DNA of 64,000 nt from Nocardioides carbamazepini (GTDB lineage Bacteria > Actinomycetota > Actinomycetes > Propionibacteriales > Nocardioidaceae), in NCBI RefSeq assembly GCF_024614185.1, contig NZ_JAHTLF010000015.1, positions 124,001 through 188,000 on the forward strand, read 5' to 3'. Below are positions 1-10,266 of this stretch, piece after piece. How positions within the stretch are numbered: the first letter of the stretch is position 1; every line of letters begins with the position of its first letter. Below the pieces are notes generated by a model. That model was not told the DNA's origin and did not search any database. It saw nothing but the letters and a program-made list of their open reading frames with translations. The position numbers and the translations under genes were made by a program.

Positions 1-311
1 TTGCCTCTGGCGATCGGTGCGTAGGTCGCTGCCGCCGCTGCCTCCGTCCCCGTCACCGAGGCCATCGCAGCCGCCACCGAATCGGCGCCAACTGTCTTGC
101 CGTTCGGGAAGTTCTCGATGTCGAGCATCGGGACCTTTCCGTCAGGACAGAGCTCCGCCACGGTGTTCTCCGGTGCCGCGACGGCGCCCGAGACGTCAGC
201 GGAAGCCCGTGGGGCGTCGGCGGCGGCGTTGGCGGCGTTTCCGATGACCCACCCAGCTCCGGCAACGGCCGACAGTGTGACTACGGAGGCTGCGACGACG
301 TCCCTCATCAT
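1..311 (-). CDS. Secreted protein of unknown function, N-terminal part only
   Basis: The frame is open from an ATG at 311-309 to the window edge (103 codons, no stop), so the C-terminus is outside. The N-terminus has one Arg, then a hydrophobic stretch over residues 5-23 and an Ala-rich segment, which resembles a signal peptide. An AAGG lies just upstream of the double ATG and may be the ribosome binding site. The visible mature part has one Cys and low complexity. I do not recognise the family. It lies downstream of uvrA on the same strand after a 160-bp gap in which I see no clear terminator. Confidence 0.5.
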   Translation of the reverse strand, partial: MMRDVVAASVVTLSAVAGAGWVIGNAANAAADAPRASADVSGAVAAPENTVAELCPDGKVPMLDIENFPNGKTVGADSVAAAMASVTGTEAAAAATYAPIARG

Positions 312-471
312 GACCTTGAGGCTAGGGCCCAGGTCCAGCAGAGCAGCCAAGAACCAAGCTATTCGGATTCTCTCCCCTCGACGTTGTCACCGACGTAACA
401 AGTCAGGGAAATGCCGGCTTGAGGCGGCCCTGGACGATGAGGAGGGCGTCGGCGGGCCATCGCCCCCGGCC

Positions 472-3516
<3,045 letters not shown>

Positions 3517-3546
3517 TACCGGTCCTTCTCCTCGAAGGTTCGTCTT

Positions 3547-3562
3547 TCGAACAAGTGTTCGC
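3547..3562. promoter_or_regulatory. LexA (SOS) box upstream of uvrA
   Basis: The site reads TCGAAC, four bases, GTTCGC. It matches the actinobacterial/Gram-positive LexA consensus TCGAAC-N4-GTTCGA at all but the last base. It is 30 bp upstream of the uvrA start, so uvrA is probably damage-inducible. Confidence 0.8.
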
Positions 3563-3664
3563 CATCGTACGTCGACAGGCAAGCCGCCACGCACAGGGAC
3601 CAGCCTCTCACCCGCCACCGACAGCCCCGCTGTCCGCGCTGCCCCGCACGGGCATGATGGGGGC

Positions 3665-4348
3665 GTGACCTCCCTCACCGCCGCGACCGAGCGGCTCCTC
3701 ACCACGGCCCGGTCCCTCACCGACGACGACTGGGCCGCCCCGTCGCTGTGCGCCGGCTGGAGCCGTGCGCACGTGCTCGCCCACCTGGCCCTCAACGCGG
3801 AGGGGCTCGCCGGCGTGCTCCGTGGCATCCGGGACGGGCGACCGACGACGATGTACGCCTCCGACGGCGCCCGCGACGGCGATATCGACGTGCTCGCGGC
3901 CGAGCCGCCGGCCGTCGTCATCGAGCGGCTCGTCGCCGGCAGCGCGGCACTTGCCGACGTCGCCGGCGTCTCCGCCGGCCTGGCCCCGGGCACCACCTTC
4001 GAGCGGACGCCGGGCGGGCAGCTGATGCCGGCCGACGGCGTACCCGCGCTGCGGCTGCGGGAGGTCGAGATCCACCACGCCGACCTCGATGCCGGCTACT
4101 CCGCCTCGGACTGGCCGCCCGCCACCGCGATCGCGTTCGTCGGCAACGACGCCGCTCGGTACGACGGCCCCGGCTTCCACGTCGTCGCCACCGACGAGCC
4201 CGCCCGGTGGGCCTTCGGCTCCCCCGCCGCGAACGCCCCGACGGTCAGCGGTCCCCTCGGCGCCCTCGCCTGGTGGGCGACCGGACGCGAGCCGGCGGCA
4301 GTACTGTCGAGCACGACCGGAACGCTGCCGAGCCTGGAGGGACGATGA
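3665..4348 (+). CDS. Mycothiol-dependent maleylpyruvate isomerase/DinB-family protein
   Basis: The 227-aa protein has the MDMPI-type N-terminal DinB four-helix domain: an early W-x-x-PS-x-C-x-GW segment, His40 in VLAHL, and a later [10 protein letters not shown] segment that would give the Glu and His metal ligands. Such proteins use mycothiol, the actinobacterial thiol, in isomerase or transferase reactions. The substrate cannot be read from sequence. The GTG start is preceded by a G-rich stretch. Its stop overlaps the ATG of the MBL-fold hydrolase gene (ATGA at 4345-4348), so the two are translationally coupled and probably act on the same thiol adduct. Confidence 0.75.
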   Translation: MTSLTAATERLLTTARSLTDDDWAAPSLCAGWSRAHVLAHLALNAEGLAGVLRGIRDGRPTTMYASDGARDGDIDVLAAEPPAVVIERLVAGSAALADVAGVSAGLAPGTTFERTPGGQLMPADGVPALRLREVEIHHADLDAGYSASDWPPATAIAFVGNDAARYDGPGFHVVATDEPARWAFGSPAANAPTVSGPLGALAWWATGREPAAVLSSTTGTLPSLEGR

Positions 4349-5016
4349 CCTACACCGGAGAGGTGCGCGTCGGCGGAGCCGCCGACGTGCGCGAGCTGGC
4401 CGGCCTGACGATCACCAAGGTCGCCGTCGACGAGAAGATGTCGAACAACTGCTACCTGCTGCGCTGCAACGACTCCGGCGAGCAGGTGCTGATCGACGCC
4501 GCCGCGGCACCCGAGACGCTGCTGCCGCTCATCGGCGACGCCGGGCTCACCGCCGTGGTCACCACCCACCAGCACTGGGACCACCACCGGGCGCTGGCGG
4601 ACGTCGTCCGCGCCACCGGTGCGGCCGTCGTGGCGGGCGAGCCCGACGCGGACGCCATCACCGAGCAGACCGGGGTTCCGGTCGACCGCCGGGTCGGCGA
4701 CGGCGACACCGTGCCCGTCGGCTCGTGCGAGTTGGAGGTCATCCGGATCACCGGCCACACCCCCGGCTCGATCTGCCTGCTCTACCGCGATCCCGAGGGA
4801 CACCCCCACCTGTTCACCGGGGACTCGCTCTTCCCCGGCGGCGTCGGCAACACCTTCGGGGACGCCGATGCCTTCGCGACCCTCGTCGACGACGTCGAGT
4901 CCAAGCTCTTCGGCACGCTGCCCGACGACACCTGGTTCTACCCGGGCCACGGCAACGACTCGCAGCTCGGCGTCGAGCGCCCGCATCTCGCGGAGTGGCG
5001 CAAACGGGGCTGGTGA
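4345..5016 (+). CDS. MBL-fold hydrolase (glyoxalase II / mycothiol-conjugate hydrolase-like)
   Basis: The protein has 223 aa and a metallo-beta-lactamase fold. Metal-site motifs seen are HQHWDHH (His75, His77, Asp79, His80), GHTPGS, GDSLFPGG and YPGHG, as in hydroxyacylglutathione hydrolases. Known members hydrolyse thioesters. In an actinobacterium the thiol would be mycothiol, which is inference from the coupled upstream MDMPI-family gene. The start overlaps the upstream stop by four bases; a longer in-frame ORF beginning at 3748 is only a shadow of the upstream gene. Confidence 0.82.
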   Translation: MTYTGEVRVGGAADVRELAGLTITKVAVDEKMSNNCYLLRCNDSGEQVLIDAAAAPETLLPLIGDAGLTAVVTTHQHWDHHRALADVVRATGAAVVAGEPDADAITEQTGVPVDRRVGDGDTVPVGSCELEVIRITGHTPGSICLLYRDPEGHPHLFTGDSLFPGGVGNTFGDADAFATLVDDVESKLFGTLPDDTWFYPGHGNDSQLGVERPHLAEWRKRGW

Positions 5017-5085
5017 CGCTGCCGGCCGGCGCGGCCACTCCTGCGTGGGCGTCCGGCGGCGGAGTCGCCGGTCCGAGGCCCGGTT

Positions 5086-5649
5086 TCAGCCCCGGGTCTC
5101 GTACCTGGCGAGGTGCACGCCGCCGGGGAAGGTGCGCGTCTCCACCAGACTCAGGTTCACCCAGCTGTCCAGGGCGGTGAAGAACGGTCTGCCACCGCCA
5201 ACCAGGACCGGGTGGGTGACGACGGTGTACTCGTCGATCAGCCCGGCCCGCATGGCGGCGCCGGCGAGGCTGGCGCCGGTGACGTCCATGGGACCGCCCT
5301 CGCCGTTCTTGAGCCGGGTGATCTCGGTGACCGCGTCGCCGGTGACCAGGCGGGCGTTCCAGTCGACCGGGATGGTCGTGGAGGAGAACACCACCTTCGG
5401 CATGTCCCGCCAGCGGCCGGCGAACTCGATGTGCGCCGGCGTGGCGCCGGGCTGTTGGTCGGCGGTCGGCCAGTGAGGGCTCATCGTCTCCCATAGCCTG
5501 CGCCCGTACAGCGCCAGGCCCGTCGCGGCGACGCGGTCGGACCAGAACTGGAACAACTCGTCGCTCGGCACGCTCCAGCCGAGATCGTCCCCCGGCGCCG
5601 CGACGTAGCCGTCCAGACTGATGTTCATGCCAAAGGTCAGTCGCCGCAC
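5086..5649 (-). CDS. Dihydrofolate reductase / RibD C-terminal-domain family protein
   Basis: The 187-aa protein has the family layout: N-terminal NISLDGYVA, LYGRRLWETM near residue 55 and the C-terminal VLVGGGRPFF followed by a strand-rich end. These NADPH-dependent reductase-like proteins are common in actinobacteria and mostly uncharacterised. The GTG start at 5649 is supported by GAGGAGG nine bases upstream. The 157-bp gap upstream of it (5650-5806) holds no ORF I can support. Confidence 0.75.
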   Translation of the reverse strand: MRRLTFGMNISLDGYVAAPGDDLGWSVPSDELFQFWSDRVAATGLALYGRRLWETMSPHWPTADQQPGATPAHIEFAGRWRDMPKVVFSSTTIPVDWNARLVTGDAVTEITRLKNGEGGPMDVTGASLAGAAMRAGLIDEYTVVTHPVLVGGGRPFFTALDSWVNLSLVETRTFPGGVHLARYETRG

Positions 5650-5806
5650 GGCGTCAGCCTCCTCAGGATCGGTGTGGGCCTACAGGCCGACACAGCTTCT
5701 TGTGCTCTGTTCTTGTCGAGAGTCGCGGTTGTGGTGCCAGGGCGAGACGCCGACCGTCGGCAGTCCCGTCGTGGTCCTGGGCGGTTCCGTGGGACGCCCG
5801 GTGCGA

Positions 5807-6400
5807 CTACCACGGGAGCAGGACGACGGCGATGAGCCCGAGGCCGAGCAGGAGGTCGAGGCTGAAGCACGCCTCCGCCAGCGGACGAGGCACCACGAGC
5901 CGACGGCGATAGTGGATCATGTCCCAGATCGCGTGCGAGGCCAGCACGAGACCGGCGAGCACGACGCCCGCGCGATGGCCCAGGCCCAGGGCAACGACAG
6001 CGAGCAGGCCGACCAGGGTGAAGGCCGCCGCCTGGGCGAGGAGCACGGCGCGAGCGCTCGCGTGGCGCAGACCGATGAGCACGAGGACGAGAGCCCCGAG
6101 GGCCAGTCCGGTCCACCACGGGAGCCCCATCACCTCACTGGACACGACCACCAGCGAGGCGCCGGGCACGGCGACCCAGGCGACCCAGGGCCGACCGGAC
6201 GCGGCGGCGGCGACGTAGCACCACGCGGCGGCCGTGGCGCCGATGGCCAGCGTGTCGCGGCTGGCCGCGCCCGTGGCCAGGAGCAGGCTCGCGACGCCCA
6301 GGCCCAGGGCCGTCGGCCATCCCTTCCCCCAGCCCTCGGCGCGGCACCCGGGGACGGGGGCGACGGGGGCCGTCGCCTCGACCCGTGGGGGACGCGCCAT
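5807..6400 (-). CDS. Polytopic membrane protein of unknown function
   Basis: The 197-aa protein is strongly hydrophobic after about residue 28. I count about six membrane segments and a short basic loop near residue 165 (HYRRR). No catalytic motif is recognised. An AGGAATC precedes the ATG. It is transcribed away from the TetR-family gene across an intergenic region with a long palindrome, which suggests that it is the regulator's target and perhaps a small exporter or sensor. Confidence 0.6.
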   Translation of the reverse strand: MARPPRVEATAPVAPVPGCRAEGWGKGWPTALGLGVASLLLATGAASRDTLAIGATAAAWCYVAAAASGRPWVAWVAVPGASLVVVSSEVMGLPWWTGLALGALVLVLIGLRHASARAVLLAQAAAFTLVGLLAVVALGLGHRAGVVLAGLVLASHAIWDMIHYRRRLVVPRPLAEACFSLDLLLGLGLIAVVLLPW

Positions 6401-6424
6401 GGCCGATTCCTGCTTTCCTAGATT

Positions 6425-6454
6425 GTGAACTGATGTTCATGAACGCTAGTTCAC
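6425..6454. promoter_or_regulatory. 30-bp palindromic operator between membrane-protein and TetR genes
   Basis: The outer arms GTGAACT and AGTTCAC and the centre GTTCATGAAC are perfect inverted repeats; only the two 3-bp spacers break the symmetry. A TATGAT hexamer at 6457-6462 directly follows and would be the -10 element for the TetR gene, so binding would block both divergent promoters. Autoregulation is inferred from the arrangement. Confidence 0.7.
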
Positions 6455-6491
6455 GATATGATGGACGTCAACCACCCACGAAAGGCTCGTG

Positions 6492-7085
6492 ATGGCTCCG
6501 CCTCGCCCCCCGACCGACATCGGCGCGCTCCGCCGCACTCTGCTGCACCACGCCCGGACGGTCATCGCGCGCGACGGCGTGGACGCCTTGACCATGCGGA
6601 CCCTGGCAGGCCAGTCGGGCATGGCGGTCGGCATGTCGTACAAGGCGTTCGACTCGCGGGAGGATCTGCTGCGCGAGCTCGCCCTGACCTCCCTACAGGA
6701 GCTGGCGGACCAGATCGAGGAGTGGGCGTCACGATCGGGCGGACAACTCGTCGACCGGCTGATGGAGTTCGCCGACCTGCAGTCCGCGTCCGTCGCGCCT
6801 GCTCTCGTGGCACACCTCAGCAACAGCTCCGGTGGGGGCGAGGTTCTTCAGCACGCGGTCGACGAGGGCGTCATCCGATCGTGGGCGAGTGTCATGACCG
6901 AGTTCCTGCAGACCCGGCAGCGGGAAGGCACCGTGCGGCAGGACGTCGACGTCGCGGCGTTCGGCTTCTTCATCACCGCCGCCCTCCACTACGTGCTCGT
7001 GACGGACGAGCCGTTCCTGGCCCCGGCCCGCGCCACCCTCCGGCAGCACGTCGCAGGCGTCGCCACCCAGATCGAGGGCTCCTGA
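6492..7085 (+). CDS. TetR/AcrR-family transcriptional regulator
   Basis: The ~198-aa protein has an N-terminal helix-turn-helix (residues about 10-55; ARDGVDALTMRTLAGQSGMAVGMSYKAF split over the two helices) and a divergent C-terminal ligand domain. The ATG at 6492 is preferred with GAAAGG about eight bases upstream; a GTG at 6489 is also possible. The adjacent palindrome does not resemble KstR or KstR2 sites, so this is not the steroid repressor. The effector is unknown. Confidence 0.82.
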   Translation: MAPPRPPTDIGALRRTLLHHARTVIARDGVDALTMRTLAGQSGMAVGMSYKAFDSREDLLRELALTSLQELADQIEEWASRSGGQLVDRLMEFADLQSASVAPALVAHLSNSSGGGEVLQHAVDEGVIRSWASVMTEFLQTRQREGTVRQDVDVAAFGFFITAALHYVLVTDEPFLAPARATLRQHVAGVATQIEGS

Positions 7086-7089
7086 CAGG

Positions 7090-7632
7090 ATGCGACCCAT
7101 GGCTGCACCGCCGGAGGACACCGTGACCGATCCCGGCGAGGAGCGGGTCGCGCTGTACGGCGCCGACGGCCTCCCGACCGGCGAGGCGGTGCCGCGCTCG
7201 CAGATGCGGGCCCGCAACCTGCGCCACGCGGCGACCCTGGTCGTCGTGCGCAACAGCGCCGGCGAGGTCTACGTCCACCGGCGCACCGACACCAAGGACG
7301 TGTTCCCGGGGCGCTACGACTTCGCGGCGGGCGGCGTGCTCCAGGCCGGCGAGGAGCCGTACGCCGCGGCGGTGCGCGAGGTGGCCGAGGAGCTGGGTGT
7401 CACGGGCGTGACGTTGGCGCCGCTCGGCGAGGACGACTACGCCGACGCGGACACGTCGTACCACGCGTTCGCGTACACCTGTGTCTACGACGGACCGATC
7501 ACCTGGCAGCCGGAGGAGGTCGCCTGGGGCGAGTGGGTCGGCGTGGAGCGGTTGCGGGAGATGGTGGCGACGCTGCCGTTCGTGCCGGACACGGTGGCGG
7601 TGCTGGGCGGGCGGATCATGCCGGAGGCGTGA
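7090..7632 (+). CDS. NUDIX hydrolase (YfcD-like)
   Basis: The 180-aa protein contains a complete Nudix box in the middle, GGVLQAGEE followed by AAxREVxEELG. Before it is an RRT-x-x-KDVFPGRYD segment typical of the YfcD/IDI-like NUDIX subgroup. It probably hydrolyses a nucleoside-diphosphate-linked substrate; specificity is not readable. It starts four bases after the TetR stop. A downstream GTG at 7123 is an alternative start. The 3' end overlaps the convergent tag gene by 17 bp. Confidence 0.85.
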   Translation: MRPMAAPPEDTVTDPGEERVALYGADGLPTGEAVPRSQMRARNLRHAATLVVVRNSAGEVYVHRRTDTKDVFPGRYDFAAGGVLQAGEEPYAAAVREVAEELGVTGVTLAPLGEDDYADADTSYHAFAYTCVYDGPITWQPEEVAWGEWVGVERLREMVATLPFVPDTVAVLGGRIMPEA

Positions 7633-8221
7633 ACGCCCGCCGCGCGGTCGCGACCTCGTCGCGGGTCACACAGCCGACCACGTGGTCGTTGAGCAGCCCC
7701 ATCGCCTGCATGAACGCGAACATGGTGGTGGGTCCGACGAACTTCCAGCCGCGCCTCTTGAGGTCCTTGGACAGCGCGATGGCAGCGGGCGAGGTGGTGA
7801 GCGTCTGCGGCTCGGCCACCTCGCCGGCGGGCGGCTCGAACCCCCACAGGTAGGCCGCGAGCGAGCCGTGCTCGTCGACGGCCTCGATCGCGCGGGCGGC
7901 GTTGTTGATCGTGGCCTCGATCTTGCCGCGGTGGCGGACGATGCCGGCATCGGCGAGGAGACGCTCGACGTCGCCCTCGTCGTAGCCTGCGACGACCCGG
8001 AAGTCGAAGCCGGCGAAGGCCGCGCGGAACGCCGGACGCTTGACCAGGATGGTGCGCCAGCTCAGTCCCGCCTGGAAGCCCTCGAGCGAGACCTTCTCGA
8101 ACAGCCGCTGGTCGTCGACGACGGGGAAGCCCCACTCGGTGTCGTGGTAGGGCAGCTCGTCGGGCGAGAGGGACCACCGACAGCGGGGCAGGCCGTCGGG
8201 GCCGGGTGCGGCAGCGTTCAT
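7616..8221 (-). CDS. tag: DNA-3-methyladenine glycosylase I
   Basis: Tag removes 3-methyladenine from alkylated DNA. Seen: the N-terminal CRW segment, HDTEWG at residues 26-31 and EGFQAGLSW near residue 48, all hallmark Tag positions. C-terminal FMQAMGLLNDH closes the domain. The ATG at 8221 gives 201 aa, close to the usual length. An in-frame extension to 8350 would overlap the divergent gene's promoter and is rejected. The zinc-binding C-terminal part includes Cys and His in NDHVVGC. Confidence 0.92.
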   Translation of the reverse strand: MNAAAPGPDGLPRCRWSLSPDELPYHDTEWGFPVVDDQRLFEKVSLEGFQAGLSWRTILVKRPAFRAAFAGFDFRVVAGYDEGDVERLLADAGIVRHRGKIEATINNAARAIEAVDEHGSLAAYLWGFEPPAGEVAEPQTLTTSPAAIALSKDLKRRGWKFVGPTTMFAFMQAMGLLNDHVVGCVTRDEVATARRAFTPPA

Positions 8222-8287
8222 CCCCCGACCCTCCCACGAGCCACCGACACGTCCGGAGCCCGGCCCGAGCCCAGGCTGAGCCGATGT

Positions 8288-8303
8288 AACGGTCCGGACC
8301 GTT
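8288..8303. promoter_or_regulatory. Perfect 16-bp palindrome in tag/secreted-protein intergenic region
   Basis: AACGGTCCGGACCGTT is fully self-complementary and lies between two divergent genes, 66 bp upstream of tag and 49 bp upstream of the secreted-protein gene. It could be a dimeric repressor site. No cognate regulator is adjacent. Confidence 0.4.
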
Positions 8304-8352
8304 CGCGACATGTACCGGGTGACGAACGATTCGACCAGAAGGAGCGTCACCC

Positions 8353-8748
8353 ATGACCCTCGCCCGCACCGCCGCAGCCGCGGCCGTCCTCACCCTGGGC
8401 ATCTCCATCGCGCCCCTCGCGGGCGCCGTCGCCGCACCGCCGACGGACGACGTCCCGTGCGCCAAGGAGCAGGGACAGCTCGACAAGGCCCAGGCCAAGC
8501 TCGAGTCCCTGACCGCCAAGCTCGCCGCCAAGAAGGAGGCGATCGCCGAGGCCAAGGCCGAGGTGAAGGCGTCGACCACCGCCCAGGAGAAGCGCTCCGC
8601 CCGGGCCGCGGTCGCCACGGCCAAGGAGAAGAAGGCCACGGTCAAGAAGGCCAAGAAGTTCCAGGTGCAGCGCGTCGAGCACGCCCAGGAGCGCCTCGAC
8701 AAGTGCCTGGCCAAGAACCCCGCTCCGGCGCCGGCTCCGGCCGCCTGA
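8353..8748 (+). CDS. Small secreted coiled-coil protein, unknown function
   Basis: The 131-aa protein has a signal peptide (hydrophobic residues about 6-25, AVAA-like cleavage site). It is followed by a Lys/Ala/Glu-rich helix predicted to be coiled coil (about residues 40-115) that is bounded by two cysteines, possibly a disulfide. It ends in a Pro/Ala tail. GAAGGAG precedes the ATG. A strong hairpin follows the stop. I do not recognise a family with known function. Confidence 0.7.
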   Translation: MTLARTAAAAAVLTLGISIAPLAGAVAAPPTDDVPCAKEQGQLDKAQAKLESLTAKLAAKKEAIAEAKAEVKASTTAQEKRSARAAVATAKEKKATVKKAKKFQVQRVEHAQERLDKCLAKNPAPAPAPAA

Positions 8749-8765
8749 CCGGAGGGCACGAGACC

Positions 8766-8810
8766 AACGGCCGCCGGCTGCATCCTAGGGGGAGGCAGCG
8801 GGCGGCCGTT
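8766..8810. terminator. Bidirectional hairpin terminator between convergent genes
   Basis: AACGGCCGCC (8766-8775) pairs with GGCGGCCGTT (8801-8810), and the stem continues inward with GCTGC/GCAGC. It lies between the convergent ends of the secreted-protein gene and kshB. Confidence 0.65.
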
Positions 8811-8826
8811 GTCGTCGAGCGCCGAC

Positions 8827-9924
8827 CTACGAGTAGCTGACCTTGACCGTGTCGGTCAGCGGCACCGACTGGCAGCCGAGCCGGATGCCGTCGTCCAGGT
8901 CGTCCTTGTCGAGCACGTCGTTGTAGAGCATCTTGACGTCGCCCTCGACGAGCCGGATCGCGCAGGCCGAGCACTCCCCCTCGCGGCAGGAGTACGGCGC
9001 CTTCACGCCCTTGCTCTCGAGGAAGTCGAGCAGCTTGGTCCGCGGGTCCCAGTCGTCGAAGGTGAACTCCTCGCCGTCGAGCTCGACCTCGACCTTCACC
9101 GGGCCGGCGGGGGCGTCGGCGAAGACGTCCGCCGCCGCGCCGTCGTCGTCGGACTCGGCGAGGGCGATCTCGGTCTCCGCCTGCTGGAGCTCGTTCAGGT
9201 CGCCGAAGGGGTTGCCGCCGAGGGAGACGAACTTCTCCTGGTGACGCAGGCTGCGCGGGACCTCGAGCTCCTTGAGCACGGTGGTCACCATCTTCATGAA
9301 CGGCGCGGGCCCGCACACGAACGAGTCGTAGCCGCCGTACGTCGCGGCGAAGGCCCTCATCTGGGCCTCGGTCGGGATGCCCTGCACCGACTCCAGCCAG
9401 TGGATCACCAGGAGCCGGTCCGGGTGCTCGGCGGCGAGCCGGGTGAGCTCGGAGGCGAAGATGACCGACGTCTCGTCGCGATTGGCGTAGAACACCACGA
9501 TCCTGCCCTTGCCATGGGCGAGCGCGGTGCGGGTGATCGACATGATCGGCGTCACCCCGGAGCCGCCGGCGAACAGCAGCAGGTCCGCGTCGAGCGACGA
9601 CGGGGTGAAGATGCCGGAGGGCGGCAGCACCCGGAGCGTGTCGCCGACCGCGAGGTTGTCGCAGATCCAGTTGGAGGCGTACCCGTCCGCGGTGCGCTTG
9701 ACGGTCACCGTGAGCGGTCCGCCGTCGTGGGGGCTGCTGGACAGGGAGTAGCACCGCGCCGCGATGCCGGTCTGGTCGCTCGGCACCGCCACGGTCAGGA
9801 ACTGGCCGGGCTTGTAGTCGAACCTCTCCTCGGCGCCCGCGGGCACGGCGAAGCTGATCGACTTCGCGTCGGCGGTCTCCTCGACCACACCGACGACGTC
9901 CAGCACGAAGGACTCGATGTCCAC
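8827..9924 (-). CDS. kshB: 3-ketosteroid 9-alpha-monooxygenase, ferredoxin reductase component KshB
   Basis: KshB passes electrons from NAD(P)H through FAD and a [2Fe-2S] centre to the KshA oxygenase, which opens ring B together with ketosteroid dehydrogenase. Seen in 365 aa: the FAD motif RCYSLSSSP, the nucleotide motif GGSGVTPI, CGPAPFM, and a C-terminal plant-type ferredoxin domain with CREGECSAC and a final Cys in GCQS. The GTG start has GGGAG just upstream. It is the third gene after kshA and a 100-aa protein on the same strand, so it is probably transcribed from the KstR-controlled kshA promoter. A generic phenylacetate or alkane reductase is less likely given the context. Confidence 0.9.
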   Translation of the reverse strand: MDIESFVLDVVGVVEETADAKSISFAVPAGAEERFDYKPGQFLTVAVPSDQTGIAARCYSLSSSPHDGGPLTVTVKRTADGYASNWICDNLAVGDTLRVLPPSGIFTPSSLDADLLLFAGGSGVTPIMSITRTALAHGKGRIVVFYANRDETSVIFASELTRLAAEHPDRLLVIHWLESVQGIPTEAQMRAFAATYGGYDSFVCGPAPFMKMVTTVLKELEVPRSLRHQEKFVSLGGNPFGDLNELQQAETEIALAESDDDGAAADVFADAPAGPVKVEVELDGEEFTFDDWDPRTKLLDFLESKGVKAPYSCREGECSACAIRLVEGDVKMLYNDVLDKDDLDDGIRLGCQSVPLTDTVKVSYS

Positions 9925-9950
9925 GGAACTCCCACTCCTAGGAAGATGGC

Positions 9951-10253
9951 TCAGTAGCCGTCGTACGCGCCGACCGGGACATCCCCGGCCCGGACGGCGT
10001 CGTCGATGCTAGCCATCAGCCGCGCGCACGGCTTGTGCACGTCCCGTCCGCCGGGACGCTGATCTCGTCGCACGAACTCTTGACAATCCGACCGGGCCTC
10101 TGCAGTCCACTGCACGGACGTCTGGTGGTCGCTGTTCTTCTTGACCCGCACCCGGGCCAGGCAGTCCAGGCAGGCGACCTCGACCAGGCGGTCCTCCGTG
10201 TAGTGCCGCAGGTCGTCGAGGGTCTCCTCGCTGGTCGGGACGAACGATGCCAT
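9951..10253 (-). CDS. 100-aa cysteine-containing protein between kshA and kshB
   Basis: Unrecognised family. The protein has Cys28 and Cys31 (a CxxC), Cys57, His73 and Cys76, a pattern compatible with a zinc or iron-sulfur site. There is no signal peptide or membrane segment. It follows kshA by 13 bp and precedes kshB by 26 bp on the same strand, so it is very likely co-transcribed with both oxygenase components. A role in assembly or regulation of the monooxygenase is inference only. Confidence 0.6.
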   Translation of the reverse strand: MASFVPTSEETLDDLRHYTEDRLVEVACLDCLARVRVKKNSDHQTSVQWTAEARSDCQEFVRRDQRPGGRDVHKPCARLMASIDDAVRAGDVPVGAYDGY

Positions 10254-10266
10254 CCGGATCCCGCCC

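Noticed and set aside
3517..3996. N-terminal extension of UvrA to 3996
   Set aside because: It would run through the SOS box and into the divergent isomerase gene; the GTG at 3516 has a good ribosome binding site and matches the family start.
6425..7085. TetR gene considered as kstR or kstR2
   Set aside because: The adjacent operator (GTTCATGAAC core) differs from both KstR and KstR2 motifs, and the gene sits away from steroid operons.
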